From assembly GCA_037013495.1 (NCBI GenBank), contig CM072806.1, positions 24,266,001-24,330,000 of the forward strand: 64,000 bases of DNA. The letters run 5' to 3'. The position numbers were made by a program, and so were the translations under genes. The stretch comes from Hippophae tibetana. Its lineage: Eukaryota; Streptophyta; Magnoliopsida; Rosales; Elaeagnaceae. The notes beneath the pieces are model-generated. The model was not told the DNA's origin and made no database searches. It was given only the letters and a program-made list of their open reading frames with translations. Below are positions 33,994 to 46,993 of this stretch, piece by piece. Position 1 is the first letter of the stretch, and each line of letters starts with the position of its first letter.

Positions 33994-35769
33994 TGATGAG
34001 TGCTCAAAAATCACTAAAATAACCATGATTTTATGCACATTAATTGATTAAAAATATATCTATTTATATGATTTTACATATATTTATATAAATTTGTCTT
34101 TTTCAGAATCACGGATATTTTTTATTGTTTTTCAGGTATTTTCGCTTAAAAACGTAACTTAAAGACTCAAAGAGGAATACTGGAGGCAATACATCACAAA
34201 TATATTAATAAATAAATGAATAAAGGTCAACAAATATGGAAAAATTGGACAAAATGGTTCAAAAATGTCAAAAATGTCAAAAATGTCAAAAAGGAGGAAA
34301 TCGCGCATGTAGCCGCCCAACCGCACCGAGCAGCCACCACCCGCGCCCAGTCCCGCACGCACCGCTGCCCATCTGTGCCCCATCTGTATGCACAGCCGCC
34401 CCACGTCATGCTGACATCATCAAATGACATCATCATTCACTACTCCGTGTTTCCACCATTTTTTCACCCACTTTTTCTCTCCATCCTCACCTATAAATAC
34501 CTCCATTCTCTTCATAACTAAACACACCTCAAAACACATCTTCTCTTCTCTTTATTTCTCTCATTTCTTAGTTTTTAAGCTTTTCTTAGTTAGTTTCTCT
34601 TAGTTTTAGAGTTCTTCTCTTTTTGAGAAGAACTAGTTATGTTTTTGTAATTTATTTGTTTTTTTATTCAATAAATAGGAGTGCAAATTCCGTATGGAGG
34701 TTTTCCAGCAACGGGAATAGCATCGAAGTACTGTAAGGATTTTATTTTCTTTATAGTTATTTTTTATGCTTTATTCGTATATGTTATATTTAATTTGTCT
34801 GTGATTAAATTTAACATTGCTGGCTGTTTGTAAACATGATATAATAATAACGTTGTTATGCTTACGAAATATTAAATAGGTAAAAATCTCTTAAATGAAT
34901 TGATTTTATTTGTATTCAATATTTTATATTAAGAATGTTAGAGAGAAATATATTATTTTTCATTACAAACTTAAATCTGAAAATTAGATTTTAAGGTTTA
35001 GTTATCCTGTCTGATTTAGAGTAGTGCTCTTTTATTTGTTGGTACAATCGCCCAGTAGTTAGAGTGAAGCTCTATTTCAAATGTTTTTATAAGAATTATT
35101 ATGTGAAAATGTATTGACAACATGTTTTCACTAGTGGTTTTAAAACTTGAAAGTTAGTACTCGGATAATTAAATTCTTAGGTTTAATTTGGACACCTTGA
35201 ATAAAGTTTAAACTGTCTAACCCCACCAAAGGTGGCATTTAAATGGTTCATTTTCAATCTCTTAGAAAAAGGAATTAATTTAATTAACCAAATTAGTTAT
35301 CAACCTCACCCATTGGTGTTAATTGATTTGTTTAGTTAAGAAAGAATATCTAACCCCACCAAATGTAGTATTTATATAAAAGAGAGAGAATCAATAAATA
35401 TCAATTTATATCTTTAATAACCTAGATAATATGAGCAAGCATAATTAACTTAGTTATTATATCCATAAATACTCCACTATTAGAAATGATAAAATTTGCA
35501 TAAATGTTTATTGAATCTGTATCTATGTTTATTTTTATGTTATTAGATTAGAAACACAAAAACCAAACTATCGTGACAGGATGTTTAGGATTTAATTTCG
35601 TTTTTAAAAAGTTTGAATAATAAATTAAAAACCACATATATTTCTTCCTTAGATCGACCTTGGGAGTATACTTATCATTTTCTACGAAATAATTCGTGCA
35701 CTTGCGAGAGTTTTATAAATATAAAACCAAAGTATTGGCAGGATCGACGATGCCGGTTTTCGCTCATCA
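33994..35769 (+). repeat. 3' LTR of the Athila-type element (1776 bp)
   Basis: TGATGAG start and CTCATCA end. Collinear with 25063-26859, with scattered substitutions and small indels, for example in the GC-rich block at 34300-34400. Confidence 0.9.
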
Positions 35770-35774
35770 AGTCA

Positions 35775-35990
35775 TCCCCCCGAAATTGAGATACAGGATG
35801 CATCCTAAGAAAACCTCAAGTACTGAGGAAGGAGGTCCACTGACCCATCCACTTGATATGTAGGATACGTCCTAAGAAAACCTCAAATACGAAGGAAGAA
35901 GGTCCACTAACCCCTTACTTGAGATGCGGATGCGGGATATGTCCTAAGAAAACCTCAATATATGATATATCTTAAGAAAACCTTTACTTC
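35775..35990 (+). repeat. Tandem repeat array (about 66-bp unit), right part
   Basis: About three further units of the array at 24772-25062 (CCTAAGAAAACCTCAAGTAC, GGAAGGAGGTCCACTGAC). This shows that the Athila-type element landed inside the array. Confidence 0.85.
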
Positions 35991-36009
35991 CTATATTTAT
36001 CCCGTTGGT

Positions 36010-37210
36010 GGTGTGCCATGATTAGTTCATTACGAACATATTCCAAGTGTTGTTTCATGACTCTAGATCTAGTATTCAAGCTACACAATTCCTAGTCCAT
36101 AAATTTTGCTGCTACTCGACATGTATCAACTTCTTGCTATGAATATTTAGCAAGAGAGATTACTTGCACCAAATCAAAAAATATGTTAGATATTACACCT
36201 TACCAGTAGTATGAAATCATCAAATTCCCCAAGGGGTTGCTCACATCGAGCACTCGTATTGCCATCATATGCCAGATAATTCCCTTCTCATATTTTTAAA
36301 TTGAATATATGGATTGATAATATACAGGAACACCACAATGGTGGTACAAATCATCTTGAGCATGCGGATTACCAAACATCCTTCTTTTGAACAGATCATT
36401 CAAACAACTACTTTCACCTCATTCCTGATTAACAAGGAACATTCTTTGTAATGAGCTAACATCTTCACCTAATAGGGACAACTCTTTGGCATGAAAAAGC
36501 TTTGCTGACATACCCATGCCTATTTAGGAGTCCTCATTAGGATAACCCCCACTCGAGAGTAGAGGTGGTCCCTCAGTCTTAACCTTCTTTTTTTTTAAAT
36601 GACAACATGGTTAGGTTCTGAAGGTAACCTCATGTATATTGCGAGGGGTGACATATGAAGTGCCCTTAATTTTATAATTTTCCTCCCCGAATGGGCATCG
36701 AAAGGTATTTGATCCATCTCGTCACTCAAGGTGGGGTCGCTTCTTAATAGCGAGATATTTCTTAGATACCCGTGAAGTGATATTTGGGGTACAAGAAAAA
36801 CATGAACCCATTTCAATCATGTCATCTAGGTTTACTTAGGTGTAATCCATTTGGCCTCCAAACACTCATGCTACGGCCTCCAAAAACAATTATAGTTACT
36901 TCAGAACCACTTTGGATTCAACAAACAAAATCGGTAATTCAAGACACGGCCTCAGACTCTCAAGGAAAATCAAACTTGTTTTAAAAACAATCAAATCACA
37001 AATGCCATAGAAGGCCATTAAATAGAAATATCCAAGAATTTCGAATGAAAGCAATTACCCAAGGACAAAAGTAAAATATCATTAATCATTGGTAAAATGT
37101 CCTATTACATCAAAAGTTAAAACCCAAACATTACAAGGAAAGAAAATACGAGATGCTCTCTAAGGATTGGCTTCCTCTGCCACCCCTTCAGGCTATCCTT
37201 CAAGTAGGGG
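36010..37210 (-). pseudogene. Possible antisense ORF remnant of the Tat-lineage element, unidentified
   Basis: On the minus strand several stretches look once-coding, such as GMGMSAKLFHAKELSLLGED with continuation to about 36340, and an open stretch at 36816-36595 (EMDQIPFDAHSGRKIIKLRA). Frames change and stops are frequent. Tat-lineage elements are known to carry extra ORFs, often antisense, between pol and the 3' LTR, and this position fits. I do not recognise the protein. Confidence 0.35.
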
Positions 37211-38320
37211 CTATAAAACTTAACTTAAATCTGTTTTGGGTAATAAAATAAATTAAATCTTATTGCTATATATATTTATCACTTTTCAATTTAGATATTT
37301 TTATCTTATCTTTTATATATGTGTGTCATTTTTTTTTAATTTTAACAATTTTATCTTTAATAAATTTTATTTTGTACAATTGTAACCAATTGCTTACTTT
37401 AATTATTTATCATTTATTTGTTAAACAACTTCTCATCTAAAATAAACTGTCAAGCCATTTTATTAATCATATCATTTGTGTTTAAGTAGAAACTATATTT
37501 TTCATTTTCACTTTGCCTTATCTTATTAATTATTTTATTTTAACAAAATAAGCATAAATATAACTTAAATACTAATCTATTTAGATATTTATATTTTTAC
37601 TAACATAATTATCTTTAATAAAGCATTATTTATGTAACTTTTACTACTCACACACTCAAATTTTAGACTAATTTTCACATACTCAATCAAACTACATGTC
37701 GTTCAACCTCATGTTCGTTAGCAATCTTATTTACATAACTTGAAATTGTATTTATGTATTCACCAATTTTTATTTACTTAATTATGTTGATACTATTTTT
37801 TACATAATCATCTTTAAATAATTTTTTTCTAATATAATTATATTTAAATGACTTCTCTACAAAGAAAATAGTCTTTTTATTCCAAAACAAGTATACACAT
37901 TTTTTTTGGTATATATACTTTTGTTACCGTCTTAATTCCAGGCAATTATAGCTATTTCTTATTAACTTAATTAGAAATTTCTGAAAAAAAGATTAGAATT
38001 GTTTTTGAGAAATAAAAGTATTAGAAACTTTAATATACTTTTACTTCAACGTGCTCTATAACTAAAAATATTTTAGAATTATTTTGGAGACTCAAAAAAA
38101 ATATAAAACTACATTATAAAAATATTTCTAAAATAATAAAATATTAAGTAAACAACAATACTTTATATTGAAGTGTAATTTAAAATTTATTTAAAAAATA
38201 TATAATTATAAGTCAATTATTTTAGAATAATAAATTAAAAAATAACTCAAACCACTAGGAATTGATATAAGAGTTGGTTTGAATACCCTAACTATGATGG
38301 AATATTTTTTAGATGATAAT
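37211..38320. other. AT-rich spacer
   Basis: No gene, repeat boundary or LTR recognised. Confidence 0.5.
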
Positions 38321-39379
38321 TGATAAGTGCTTGAAAAGCATTCATATTTTGTAATTTTGTTGTACTTAATTGAAATGAGTAGGTTTGATTATAGCATTTA
38401 TTTGATTATTTATGCAAATATATCTTTTCAAAATCACGGGCATGTTTTGATATATTTTAAATGTTTCTAGCTTAAAAAGAGACAAAAAATGTCAATACAC
38501 GAAGATACAATATTTGGAGCACTCAAATAGCATCCTAATAGTTAAAAAGACTAAGACATGTAAACCTTACATCAAAAATTAACATAAATATCATGTGCTA
38601 CAATGAAGGAAATAGTGTGCCACGATAGACACCTCTCGGGATTTCATACTAGGCACGTTAAAAATTTTATGACTCAACGTGATAAAAAGTGTGTCGTGGC
38701 CTGGTCCTCTCAAGTTGCATTGTACGAGTGTGTTTGAGCTATGTACTGTAGCATGAAAAAAAAGTTGTGTCGTAACAAGAGTATTGAAATTATGACTCTA
38801 ACCTTTATACATCAATTTTCATTATAGATTGAAAATTTAAGAATTAGGTTTTAAACACATCGTTCAGGTCTACATTGGACAACTTGAATAAGAGTTTAAA
38901 TTAATGACTTGACCAATTGCATTGATTTAAATAGTTTATTATTTTCTTGGATACAATTTAATCAATTAACTAAACATCCTGATCATAAGCCATTGAGAAT
39001 GATCACGATCATATGACTTTTCATATTTAAAAGGAAAAATCAATAATATGAGTTTATATTTTAGTTAACCTAAATATTTCTAAACAACTAGCTAAACTTT
39101 CTGATATAAATTCTCCATTAATATATAATTGTAATCTATCTTAATTTTATTTTGAGTTGAGTCTATGTTTAGTTATTTAATTATATGTTATTAGTTCAGG
39201 ATTTTCAAACTCAACCATTGTGATAAAGTATTTAGGTTTTATTTTCTGTTCAAAATTCCTTTATGTTTTTAAGAAAAGCGAAAAATATATAAATTACTAC
39301 AATTCCTTGAGAGATCTACATCAAGATTATACTTATAGCTTATTATAAGTGATTTATACCCTTACGATCTTTTAAAACA
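38321..39379 (+). repeat. Degenerate Athila-type LTR (1059 bp)
   Basis: Begins TGATAAGTGCTTGAAAAGC, like the other LTRs but more diverged, with the shared CAAAATCACGGGCATG piece near 38440. It ends AAAACA before a decayed tRNA-Asp-type primer site at 39384 (TGGTGCATCATTAACGAG). It is shorter than its relatives, probably by internal deletion or as another subfamily. Confidence 0.65.
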
Positions 39380-39562
39380 AAATTGGTGCATCATTAACGA
39401 GCAAGGACTAATTTTATTTATTTCCAATATTTTTCATTTTGTACAAGCAAGATCTAAAGTATCCAAGTTATTGAGTAGAATCCTCGTTATTGTGGATTAT
39501 TAACTTACCCTTAATATTGAAATGAGTTTTTTACAAGAAAAACACTACTTGTACGGGGGTTT
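39380..39562 (+). other. Internal remnant between two Athila-type LTRs
   Basis: Decayed primer site followed by about 150 bases without coding content. It ends in a polypurine-like TACGGGGGTTT directly before the next LTR. It may be all that is left of the internal region of a deleted element. Confidence 0.45.
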
Positions 39563-41395
39563 TGATGAGTGCTTAAAAAGCACTAAAATTATTATGATTT
39601 AATGTATTTTAATTGACTAAATATATTTATATTTGAATGATTTTATCATATTTTATATAAATTTATCTTTTTAGAATCACATGTATTTTTATTGTTTTCA
39701 GACATTTTTGTTCAAAAATAATTTAAAGACTCGAAGAAAAATATTGGAAGCAATACATCACAATATTTAAAGTGTAGTATTCATTTATTATATAAATAAG
39801 TGAGAAAAATGAGAAAAATTCAAAAACAAATGGAAAAATGGATAAAAATACCCAACTAGCACACGCTCGTACCTGTCCCACGTGCCTCACGTGCATGTCA
39901 CACCAAGAGCCAAAGCCCGTCTGCCAAGCCGGTGCATATGTCACACCGAGTCCTGCACGTGCCAGCACCCGTCTGCTACAAATCTCGCCCATTCGCACGC
40001 CCCAGTACCCCACATTCGTGCCAACCTATCAAAATGCGACCAAAATCAATTTTTTAGATATTTTCCCACTTTTTTAGTATTTTCCTCGCCTATAAAATGA
40101 CCATTCTCCCCCATTGTAAAAATCATCCCTCAAATTCCTCAAAATCTGTTCTCTTTCTCTCTTTATTTTTCTCTCTCTAGAAAGCTTTCTTAGTTTTTTT
40201 TTAGTTTTTCTCTTTTTGAAAAGAACTAGTTATGCTTTTGTAAATCTCTACTTTTTTATTCAATAAATGAAAATACAAATTCATTTGAAGGTTTTCCATA
40301 AACAAAATTAGCATCAAAGTTCTATAAGGATTTTTTTGAGATATAATTTTAAAATGAATTATTTACAGTTATTTTTATGTTTTATTCTTATATGTTATAT
40401 TTAATTTGTGTGTGATTAAATTTAACATGAGTAGTTATTTGTAAATATGATATAATAATAACGTTGTTATGTTTGCAAAATATTAAATAGGTAAAACATT
40501 TCTATAAAATAATTGATTTTATTTTTATTCAAGATTTTATATTAAGGATGTTAGAGAGAAATTTATTATTTTTCATAACAAACTTAAACTAGAGAATTAG
40601 ACTTTAAGCTTTAATTATCTGGTATGATTTAAAGTAGTACCCTTTTATTTGTTGGTACAATTGTATGGTAGTTAGAATGAAGCTCTATTTCAAAAGTTTT
40701 TATATGAACTATTATTCGAAAATGTATTAACAACATATTTTTAATAATAGTTTTAAAACTTGAAAGTTAGTACTCGAATAATTAAATTTTTAGGTTTAAT
40801 TTGGATACCTTGAATAAATTTTAAAATGTTTAACCCTACCACAGGTGACATTTAAATGGTTCATTTTCAATATCTTAGAAAAATGAATTAATTTAATTAA
40901 CTAAATTAATTATCGACTCTACCCATAGATGTTAATTGATTTGTTTAATTAAAAAATAATATCTAAACCCACCAAAGATGATATTTATATAAAAAAAATC
41001 AATATATATAAATTTATAGTTTTAATAACCTAAATAATATAACAAATTATAATTAACTTAATTATTATATCCATAAATATTCTACTATTACGAATGATAA
41101 AGATTTACATAATTGTTTATTGAATTCATATATATGTTTATTTTTTTTATGTTATTAGATTAGAAAATACAAAGAAAATCAAAATATCGTGACAAGATGT
41201 TTAGGATTTAATTTCGTTTTTAAAAGTTTGAATAATAAATTAAAAACCATATATATTCCTTCATTAGATCGAAATTGGGAGTATACTTGTTATTTTCTAT
41301 AAAATTATTCATGCACTTGCAAGATTTTTACAAATATAAAACCAAAGTATCTGCAAAATCGATATTGTTAACCTGATGTCGGTTTTGTCTTATCA
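39563..41395 (+). repeat. Athila-type LTR without internal region (1833 bp)
   Basis: TGATGAG start, TTATCA end, collinear with 25063-26859 but clearly more diverged. The flanking pentamers GGTTT (left) and AGTTT (right) differ by one base, so a solo LTR is possible. The polypurine-like left flank instead suggests the 3' LTR of a deleted element. ORFs at 39723-40100 lie in its GC-rich block and are not genes. Confidence 0.75.
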
Positions 41396-41726
41396 AGTTT
41401 CATAACTTCGATTCAAACAGTTTATATACCCGTTCATGATTTGACCGACCCAACTTTGATCACGACATTTACATATTAGTTGCTACTATCAATACTATCA
41501 AGATATTTAATTGTGAAAGGTAGATGTCTAGTGGTAGTTCCATTAGATTCAACATTAACTATGTTCTAACCTCTGACGGATCATTGGTCAAAAACATTAT
41601 GAAACTAAAACAATAGAACAAATGTTATCATAATTTAAAATTTAAAAGTAGTTAATAACTTCTAAAAATAAGAAAAAATCAAGTAACATAGAATCACATA
41701 TTTACCATTGGATTGAAGTAATTAAC
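41396..41726. other. Spacer, nothing recognised
   Basis: AT-rich sequence between the Athila-type LTR and the Copia LTR. Confidence 0.5.
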
Positions 41727-42236
41727 TGTTAGATATGAATAGTTAAATTTATGGGTTAAAATAAATTATCTCGCATGTGAGAATTCTTGAGATTAAGAAA
41801 CTTGTTCTTCACTGAATGAATTTGAAGAACTACTTTGAAAAGTAAGAAAGAGAAGAAGATGAGAAAATTGAATATGCTTCTTGTATTATTATTGATTAGT
41901 GAAAAATCAATTCTACATTCCATGACTGATATAGGTGCATATTTATACTAGAAGGCCAAAGCTAAAGCCATTAGTTACATTCCCTAACCTCTCAATAACC
42001 GAACAACCTTTTCTAACAAAATCAGCTTGGGGAATATTAATTATGAACCAATCTTCAATCTAAGTCGTGTATCTTTCCACATCTCTAATTCACTTGGACT
42101 TCCAGATCACCATATTGCTCATACACATGCCATGCTCAAACTCTCATCACACTTCCTTACTTCTTAACCTACCACACATTCACTTTCCACGTTTTCCTTA
42201 CTACTAGCTCCATCACTAAACTTCATATTCTTGACA
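41727..42236 (-). repeat. 3' LTR of the old Copia (510 bp, edges inferred)
   Basis: On the minus strand it starts TGTCAAGAATATGAAG right after a polypurine tract (GAGTTTGAGTGGGGA) and ends CATATCTAACA. It contains a TATA-like TAGTATAAATATGC near 41940-41955. No partner LTR to compare. Confidence 0.6.
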
Positions 42237-42281
42237 TCCCCACTCAAACTCAATGAAATTATCATGACATTGAATTTATCC

Positions 42282-45158
42282 TTAAAAAGAAAAACTAAGA
42301 CTGAGACAGTGGAAGATGCCAGCTATCTGCTTTTTCGAATGTATATGATGCACTATCAATTTTCCAAAAAATACTTTTTCCCTTACAAAGTGAAGATTCA
42401 GTTCAACATGATTAGTTCTTGCATGAAGAACTAGATTAGCAGCTAGAGCAATAGCACTCAGATTGTCACACCAAAGAAAAGAAGGTGCAACTAAGAGGCG
42501 ATGCAGTTTAGTCAACAAAGACCACCCATAGCATTTCAGATGTAGCATTAGAAAAGACCCTATATTCAACTTTAAAGCGTGATCTAGAAACAATGGCTTG
42601 TATCCTAAAACAACACATAACAGGATTAGCAACATAGAATAATACAATACCAAATGTAGACCTACGATTAACAAGACATTATGCCTAATTAGCACTTATA
42701 AACCCTTGAAGCAGGAGCTAAGATGATGGTCTAAACACCACACCATAAGAAATGGTACTGTGAAGGTACCTCAACAATCTCTTAACAACATACCAATGAG
42801 AATTATGAGGTTTAGACATAAATTGTCAAACTTTGCTCATAGTAAATGAGATGCCTGGTCTTGTAAGAGAAACATAATGTAATGCTCCAACAACACTTCA
42901 GTAAGAAAAAAAAGGATTATCACACTCTTCCTCATCAAAGGCAAATAAAGCAACATCAGTCACCATAGGAGTATGTACTGGTTTGAATGAATTTATTTTA
43001 GCGTTGAGCAATAGTTCCCTAAAATATTTGCCTTGATTGAGAAATAAGTCTTGGTAGCTTTTTACAACTCTATTCCCAAAAATATAACATAACAATCCTA
43101 GATATTTAAGAGAAATCTAGTATTAAGTAGAGAAATAAGTCTCCTAACCTCACTAGCATTACTACATGAGATGATAATATCATCTACATAAACTAATAAA
43201 TAAACTTTACTAGGAATAAACTTGTAAAACAAAGAAACATCAACTCTGAATTGATGAAAGTCTATAAAGGGTAAAGTGTCTTGCAATATGTCAAACCAGG
43301 CCTTTGGTGCTTGTTTGATCCCATAAATTACTTTCTACAAACGAAAAACATACCTAGGATGGACATCATCTTCAAATCTTGATGGCTGTATCATATATAC
43401 TTCATCTGTTAATATCTCATTAAGGAAAGCATTATTAGTATCTAACTAGCGAAGCTCCCAACCATTAGACAGGGTTAAAGTAATAACAATCTTTATTGTG
43501 ACTTGCTTGAACACTAGACTAAATGTCTTAGAGAAATAAAAATTAGGTTGCTGATGAAATCCCTTTTCTACAACTCTAGAGTTGAGTTTGCCCAATACAC
43601 CAGAAGGAAGCTTCTTGATCCTCCAAACCCACTTGCATCCTGCTAACTTTCTATTTTAAGGATGAGGAATCAAAACCCAAGTCTTGTTTCGGAAAAGAGC
43701 ATCAAACTCATCTTGCATGGATTTTTGATGAGAAAGGGCCTGCTTAACACTTGTTAGCTCACTGAATGACAAGTCAATGCTATTAGTTGCAAGCACCAGA
43801 GGCTTATAAATCCCAATTTTAGACCTTGTTACCATAAAGTAATTGTTGTTGGAAGGCACAAAAATAATGTTGTCATGTATAGCCATAGAAGATGTAGAAA
43901 TAGGAGGATTATGAAAAGCAGAAGTTGAAGTTGAACTAATAGACACATTAGAAACTGAAATAACACAAGAATATACTAAAAAGTTAGAAATATGAACATT
44001 ATGAGAACTAGATGTTGAAATGTCTGAAATGAATATATCGTAAATAGAAAGAGGAAAATATTAAATTAAAGAAATAGAAGGCACAGATATAAAGGATAAT
44101 TGACTAGAGGAAATTAAAGGAATAGAACGTGAAGTATACACAGATATAGAATTAGGAATTAAAATTGATGAATCAATCTAAAAAATGTAGGTGGAAGAAT
44201 ATCAATTGAAATAACAACACCATGTGCAGATAAGGCTGTAAAGGTAGTATTACGTGAAATATGAGATACACACTCTGACGGATAAGATCAGGTAAGAGTC
44301 AGAATAGGCAAAACAGTCCTATAAGGAGTAGAAAAAGACCTATCATCTTTTAACATATGAATTGCTAAAACATTAAATGAAAAAACAGTTTCCTGAAATA
44401 CTACATTTATACTAATATAAAGCCTACCAGTAGCAGACAAACACTTGTAACTCTTATGCCTTGGCAGTAACTCATAAAAGTATAAGGCAAAGACATTGGT
44501 TCTAGTTTATTATATGTATAAGCACACAAACAAGGATAACAAGAAGCACCTTAAGACCTTTAGAAAATGATAATCATGTTTGATATGCAAAAGCTTCAAT
44601 AGGTGACTTAAAATCAAAAGAAGCTACTGGTAATCTGTTAATGATATAACAGCTTGTGAAAAAGGCTCCAATAGGCATAGAAGCATGAGCAAGAATGGAC
44701 ATACCTAGCTTAACAATATGTCTATGTTTGCGTTCAACATGACCATTTTGTTGAGGAGAACGTGGATAAGAAATGATGTGAATTATATCAAATTTAGACA
44801 AAATTTTATTTAACGCTTGATACTCCTTCCTTAGTCAGATTGTAATTAATGTTTTAATTTTGAAGCAAATTTACAATTCAACTTCTTATTTGAATTAAAC
44901 AAAAGCTTGAAAAACAACCCTCTTTGATTTTAGATAATAATCCAAGTAAATTTTTAGAAGCCATCAACAAAATTGATATAATAAATAAAACAATTTGTTG
45001 AGAGTATATGTGAAATCTACATATCAGAATGAACAAGTTGAAATGGCTCACTAGAATGTGTAGTAAACACAAAAAAGGTAAGGCATGACGTTTTTCCATT
45101 CAAAAAGCTTTACAATCAATCAAATAAGTTTTATTAGAACTAGAATAGGAAATATTAT
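42282..45158 (-). pseudogene. pol: Copia integrase, RT and RNase H, decayed
   Basis: Read right to left. Integrase core end: YPRSPQQNGHVERKHRHIV and INRLPVASFDFKSPIEAF (44801-44574). The integrase/RT linker runs to 43656 (LSHQKSMQDEFDALFRNKTW). RT carries YLLVYVDDIIIS (the YVDD box, about 43200), followed by QGKYFRELLLNAKI. RNase H: LWCDNLSAIALAANLVLHAR and HVELNLHFVREKVF. Stops and frame changes throughout. Its upstream end is broken by the insertion at 45159. Confidence 0.82.
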
Positions 45159-45163
45159 AATGT

Positions 45164-46498
45164 TGAGTGTTTTTTAAGTAATGAATCTAATTACCTAAAA
45201 AAGGTGAATAGATACTTGATAGAAATATGACAAATTAAAATTTCATAGACAGTCTGGCATACAATTGTGTGTAAGTAAAATAATGCAAAAATAAAGATTG
45301 ACATACAAAACTTTTGGGTGAAAAACCTAGGTCACAATAATGACCTAAGAGAAAAATCATCGGTCCACTTGATCACCTAACTGTCCATTATGAAAATATG
45401 TTCAATTACAAGGTTAGGACTCAAATTACATTCTACGGTAATGCCCCCAAGTAACCTAGTTACAAGACTCCACTTTATTTCATAGTCTCCATAAGCAAGG
45501 TATTTGGATCCAGACTAATGTTCTAATAAAATGGAGTCACGTAAGTTAATGAATCCATTCAGCTAGCACCTGAAAAATTAGCACAAAAACACAAGTGTAA
45601 GGTGTGTCCTAGAGTGGATTAAACTATAAACAATCCTAGCTACTTGATTTAATAGAATAATAGATAAACCAAAATTACTAGCAAATCCTAGAATAGATGA
45701 TTAACCACAATATCAAAAATAACATAGGCTTGTTAATCAATCAAATACAACCATAGAATGTTTGATAGATTAACTAATAAAAAATCCTAACAGAATAATT
45801 TTTACAAAATAGATTTAGAGAGAGCATAAGTTGCAAAAATTAAAGCAATTATGGTTAAGTTATTTGTATGTTGTACGTTTGTTTAAATAGAATTTTTTTA
45901 AGCACTAGGTCATAGGCTAATTACTTATTTGTCCAAAAATTAATTGATATAGCTTTAAAGAATAAGAACAATATAGTAATTAAAAGGTTTAACTCGAGTA
46001 AAATAATTAGGTCAAAGTTGAAACCTTGTTGCTCGATCAATCAAACCTATAAGGTCTATCAATTGAAACTCTTTTTGATCAACCCAAGCAACGATCAATA
46101 ATACATCAATCAATATAGACAAATCTCGATCTATCCCCCCTATAAAAATAAAAACCCAAGACCAGATAGATCGAATGATATCAATACACAATCAATCCAA
46201 TCCTCGATCGATCGAATCCAAAACTTTAATCGATCTAGCACATATTAAAATTAATTCTGAGAGAACTTAGATCATAGTCGATTGATGCTCGATTGGTCGA
46301 GTAATCTTTATACTAAACATTCCTATATGTCTAATATAAAATCTAATATGCATAAAAATATAAATATACTTTAGATGCGTTCATTTGAAGCTCAATAGTT
46401 TCTTTGACTTAAATAGTGATCTTGAAAGACATACCTAAACACTAAATTACGTCTAAATATTTTCGTCACGAATATTGTCAACACTCATAAACCTTAAA
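45164..46498 (-). repeat. 3' LTR of the SIRE-like Copia (1335 bp)
   Basis: Collinear with 52278-53646, sharing for example GACAAATTAAAATTTCAT, AATGCCCCCAAGTAACCTA and many TCGATCGATC-type motifs. The two LTRs differ at many sites, which indicates an old insertion. Confidence 0.85.
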
Positions 46499-46804
46499 AT
46501 CTCTATCTTTGATATATTTGAGTAACAAAGCTTCTCTCTCACTACATTACACTCATAGGGAAACTATCATATAATCCGGTGAAACCATTTTTGATTCTTA
46601 AATGCTCACATGTACACTGAAAAATAAAAACACAAATAAGCACCCAAGTTATCCCAAAAGACTCATTGTTCATTAGATTAGTGTATATAACAAAAGAAAA
46701 GCAAAACAGATAGACATAAGTGATGAGTGATAATAGATTCAATCATTTACGTATTACTCCTCCTCTGTGAATAAGCTTGAACACAGAATGTGTTCTTCTC
46801 CTAA
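46499..46804. other. 3' noncoding region of the SIRE-like Copia, left part
   Basis: AT-rich, no gene seen. Ends at the TIR element. Confidence 0.5.
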
Positions 46805-46993
46805 CCCCATGTTTGGTTGGAGGGAATGGAGGGCGGAATGGAATCAGATTACTAAAAGAGAAGGAATCAAAATTCCTTCTCCCCTCCTTGGTAATCATAA
46901 TTCCATTATCATCTAAACTTTTTTTTTCAATTTTACCCTCCCTTAAAATATAACCTTAAACTCAAATCCCAAATTCTCAAAACCAAAATTCCA

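Larger units (their letters stand above)
25063..35769 (+). mobile_element. Athila-type Ty3/Gypsy element with two gag genes, integrase core deleted
   Basis: Complete outline: 5' LTR (25063-26859), primer site, leader, gag A, gag B, protease, RT, RNase H, start of integrase, polypurine tract, 3' LTR (33994-35769). It is inserted in the Tat tandem array. No exact 5-bp target duplication is seen (CTCAC left, AGTCA right). The catalytic integrase core present in the right-edge relative (62042-62917) is absent. Many stops; nonautonomous. Confidence 0.88.
16562..37210 (+). mobile_element. Old Tat-lineage Ty3/Gypsy element, twice interrupted
   Basis: Plus-strand element with 5' LTR, primer site, gag, protease, RT, RNase H, a second (archaeal-type) RNase H and integrase, then tandem repeats and a possible antisense ORF. 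The second RNase H is a hallmark of the Tat lineage (Ogre/Retand and relatives). It is interrupted by a solo LTR (19895-21787) and by an Athila-type element (25063-35769). Own sequence is 16562-19894, 21793-25062 and about 35775-37210. A 3' LTR was not recognised, so the right edge is a guess. Many stops and frame changes show that it is old. Confidence 0.8.

Noticed and set aside
25058..35774. Target duplication for the large Athila-type element
   Set aside because: The flanking pentamers CTCAC and AGTCA do not match and shifting the edges does not help; nesting is shown by the split tandem array instead.
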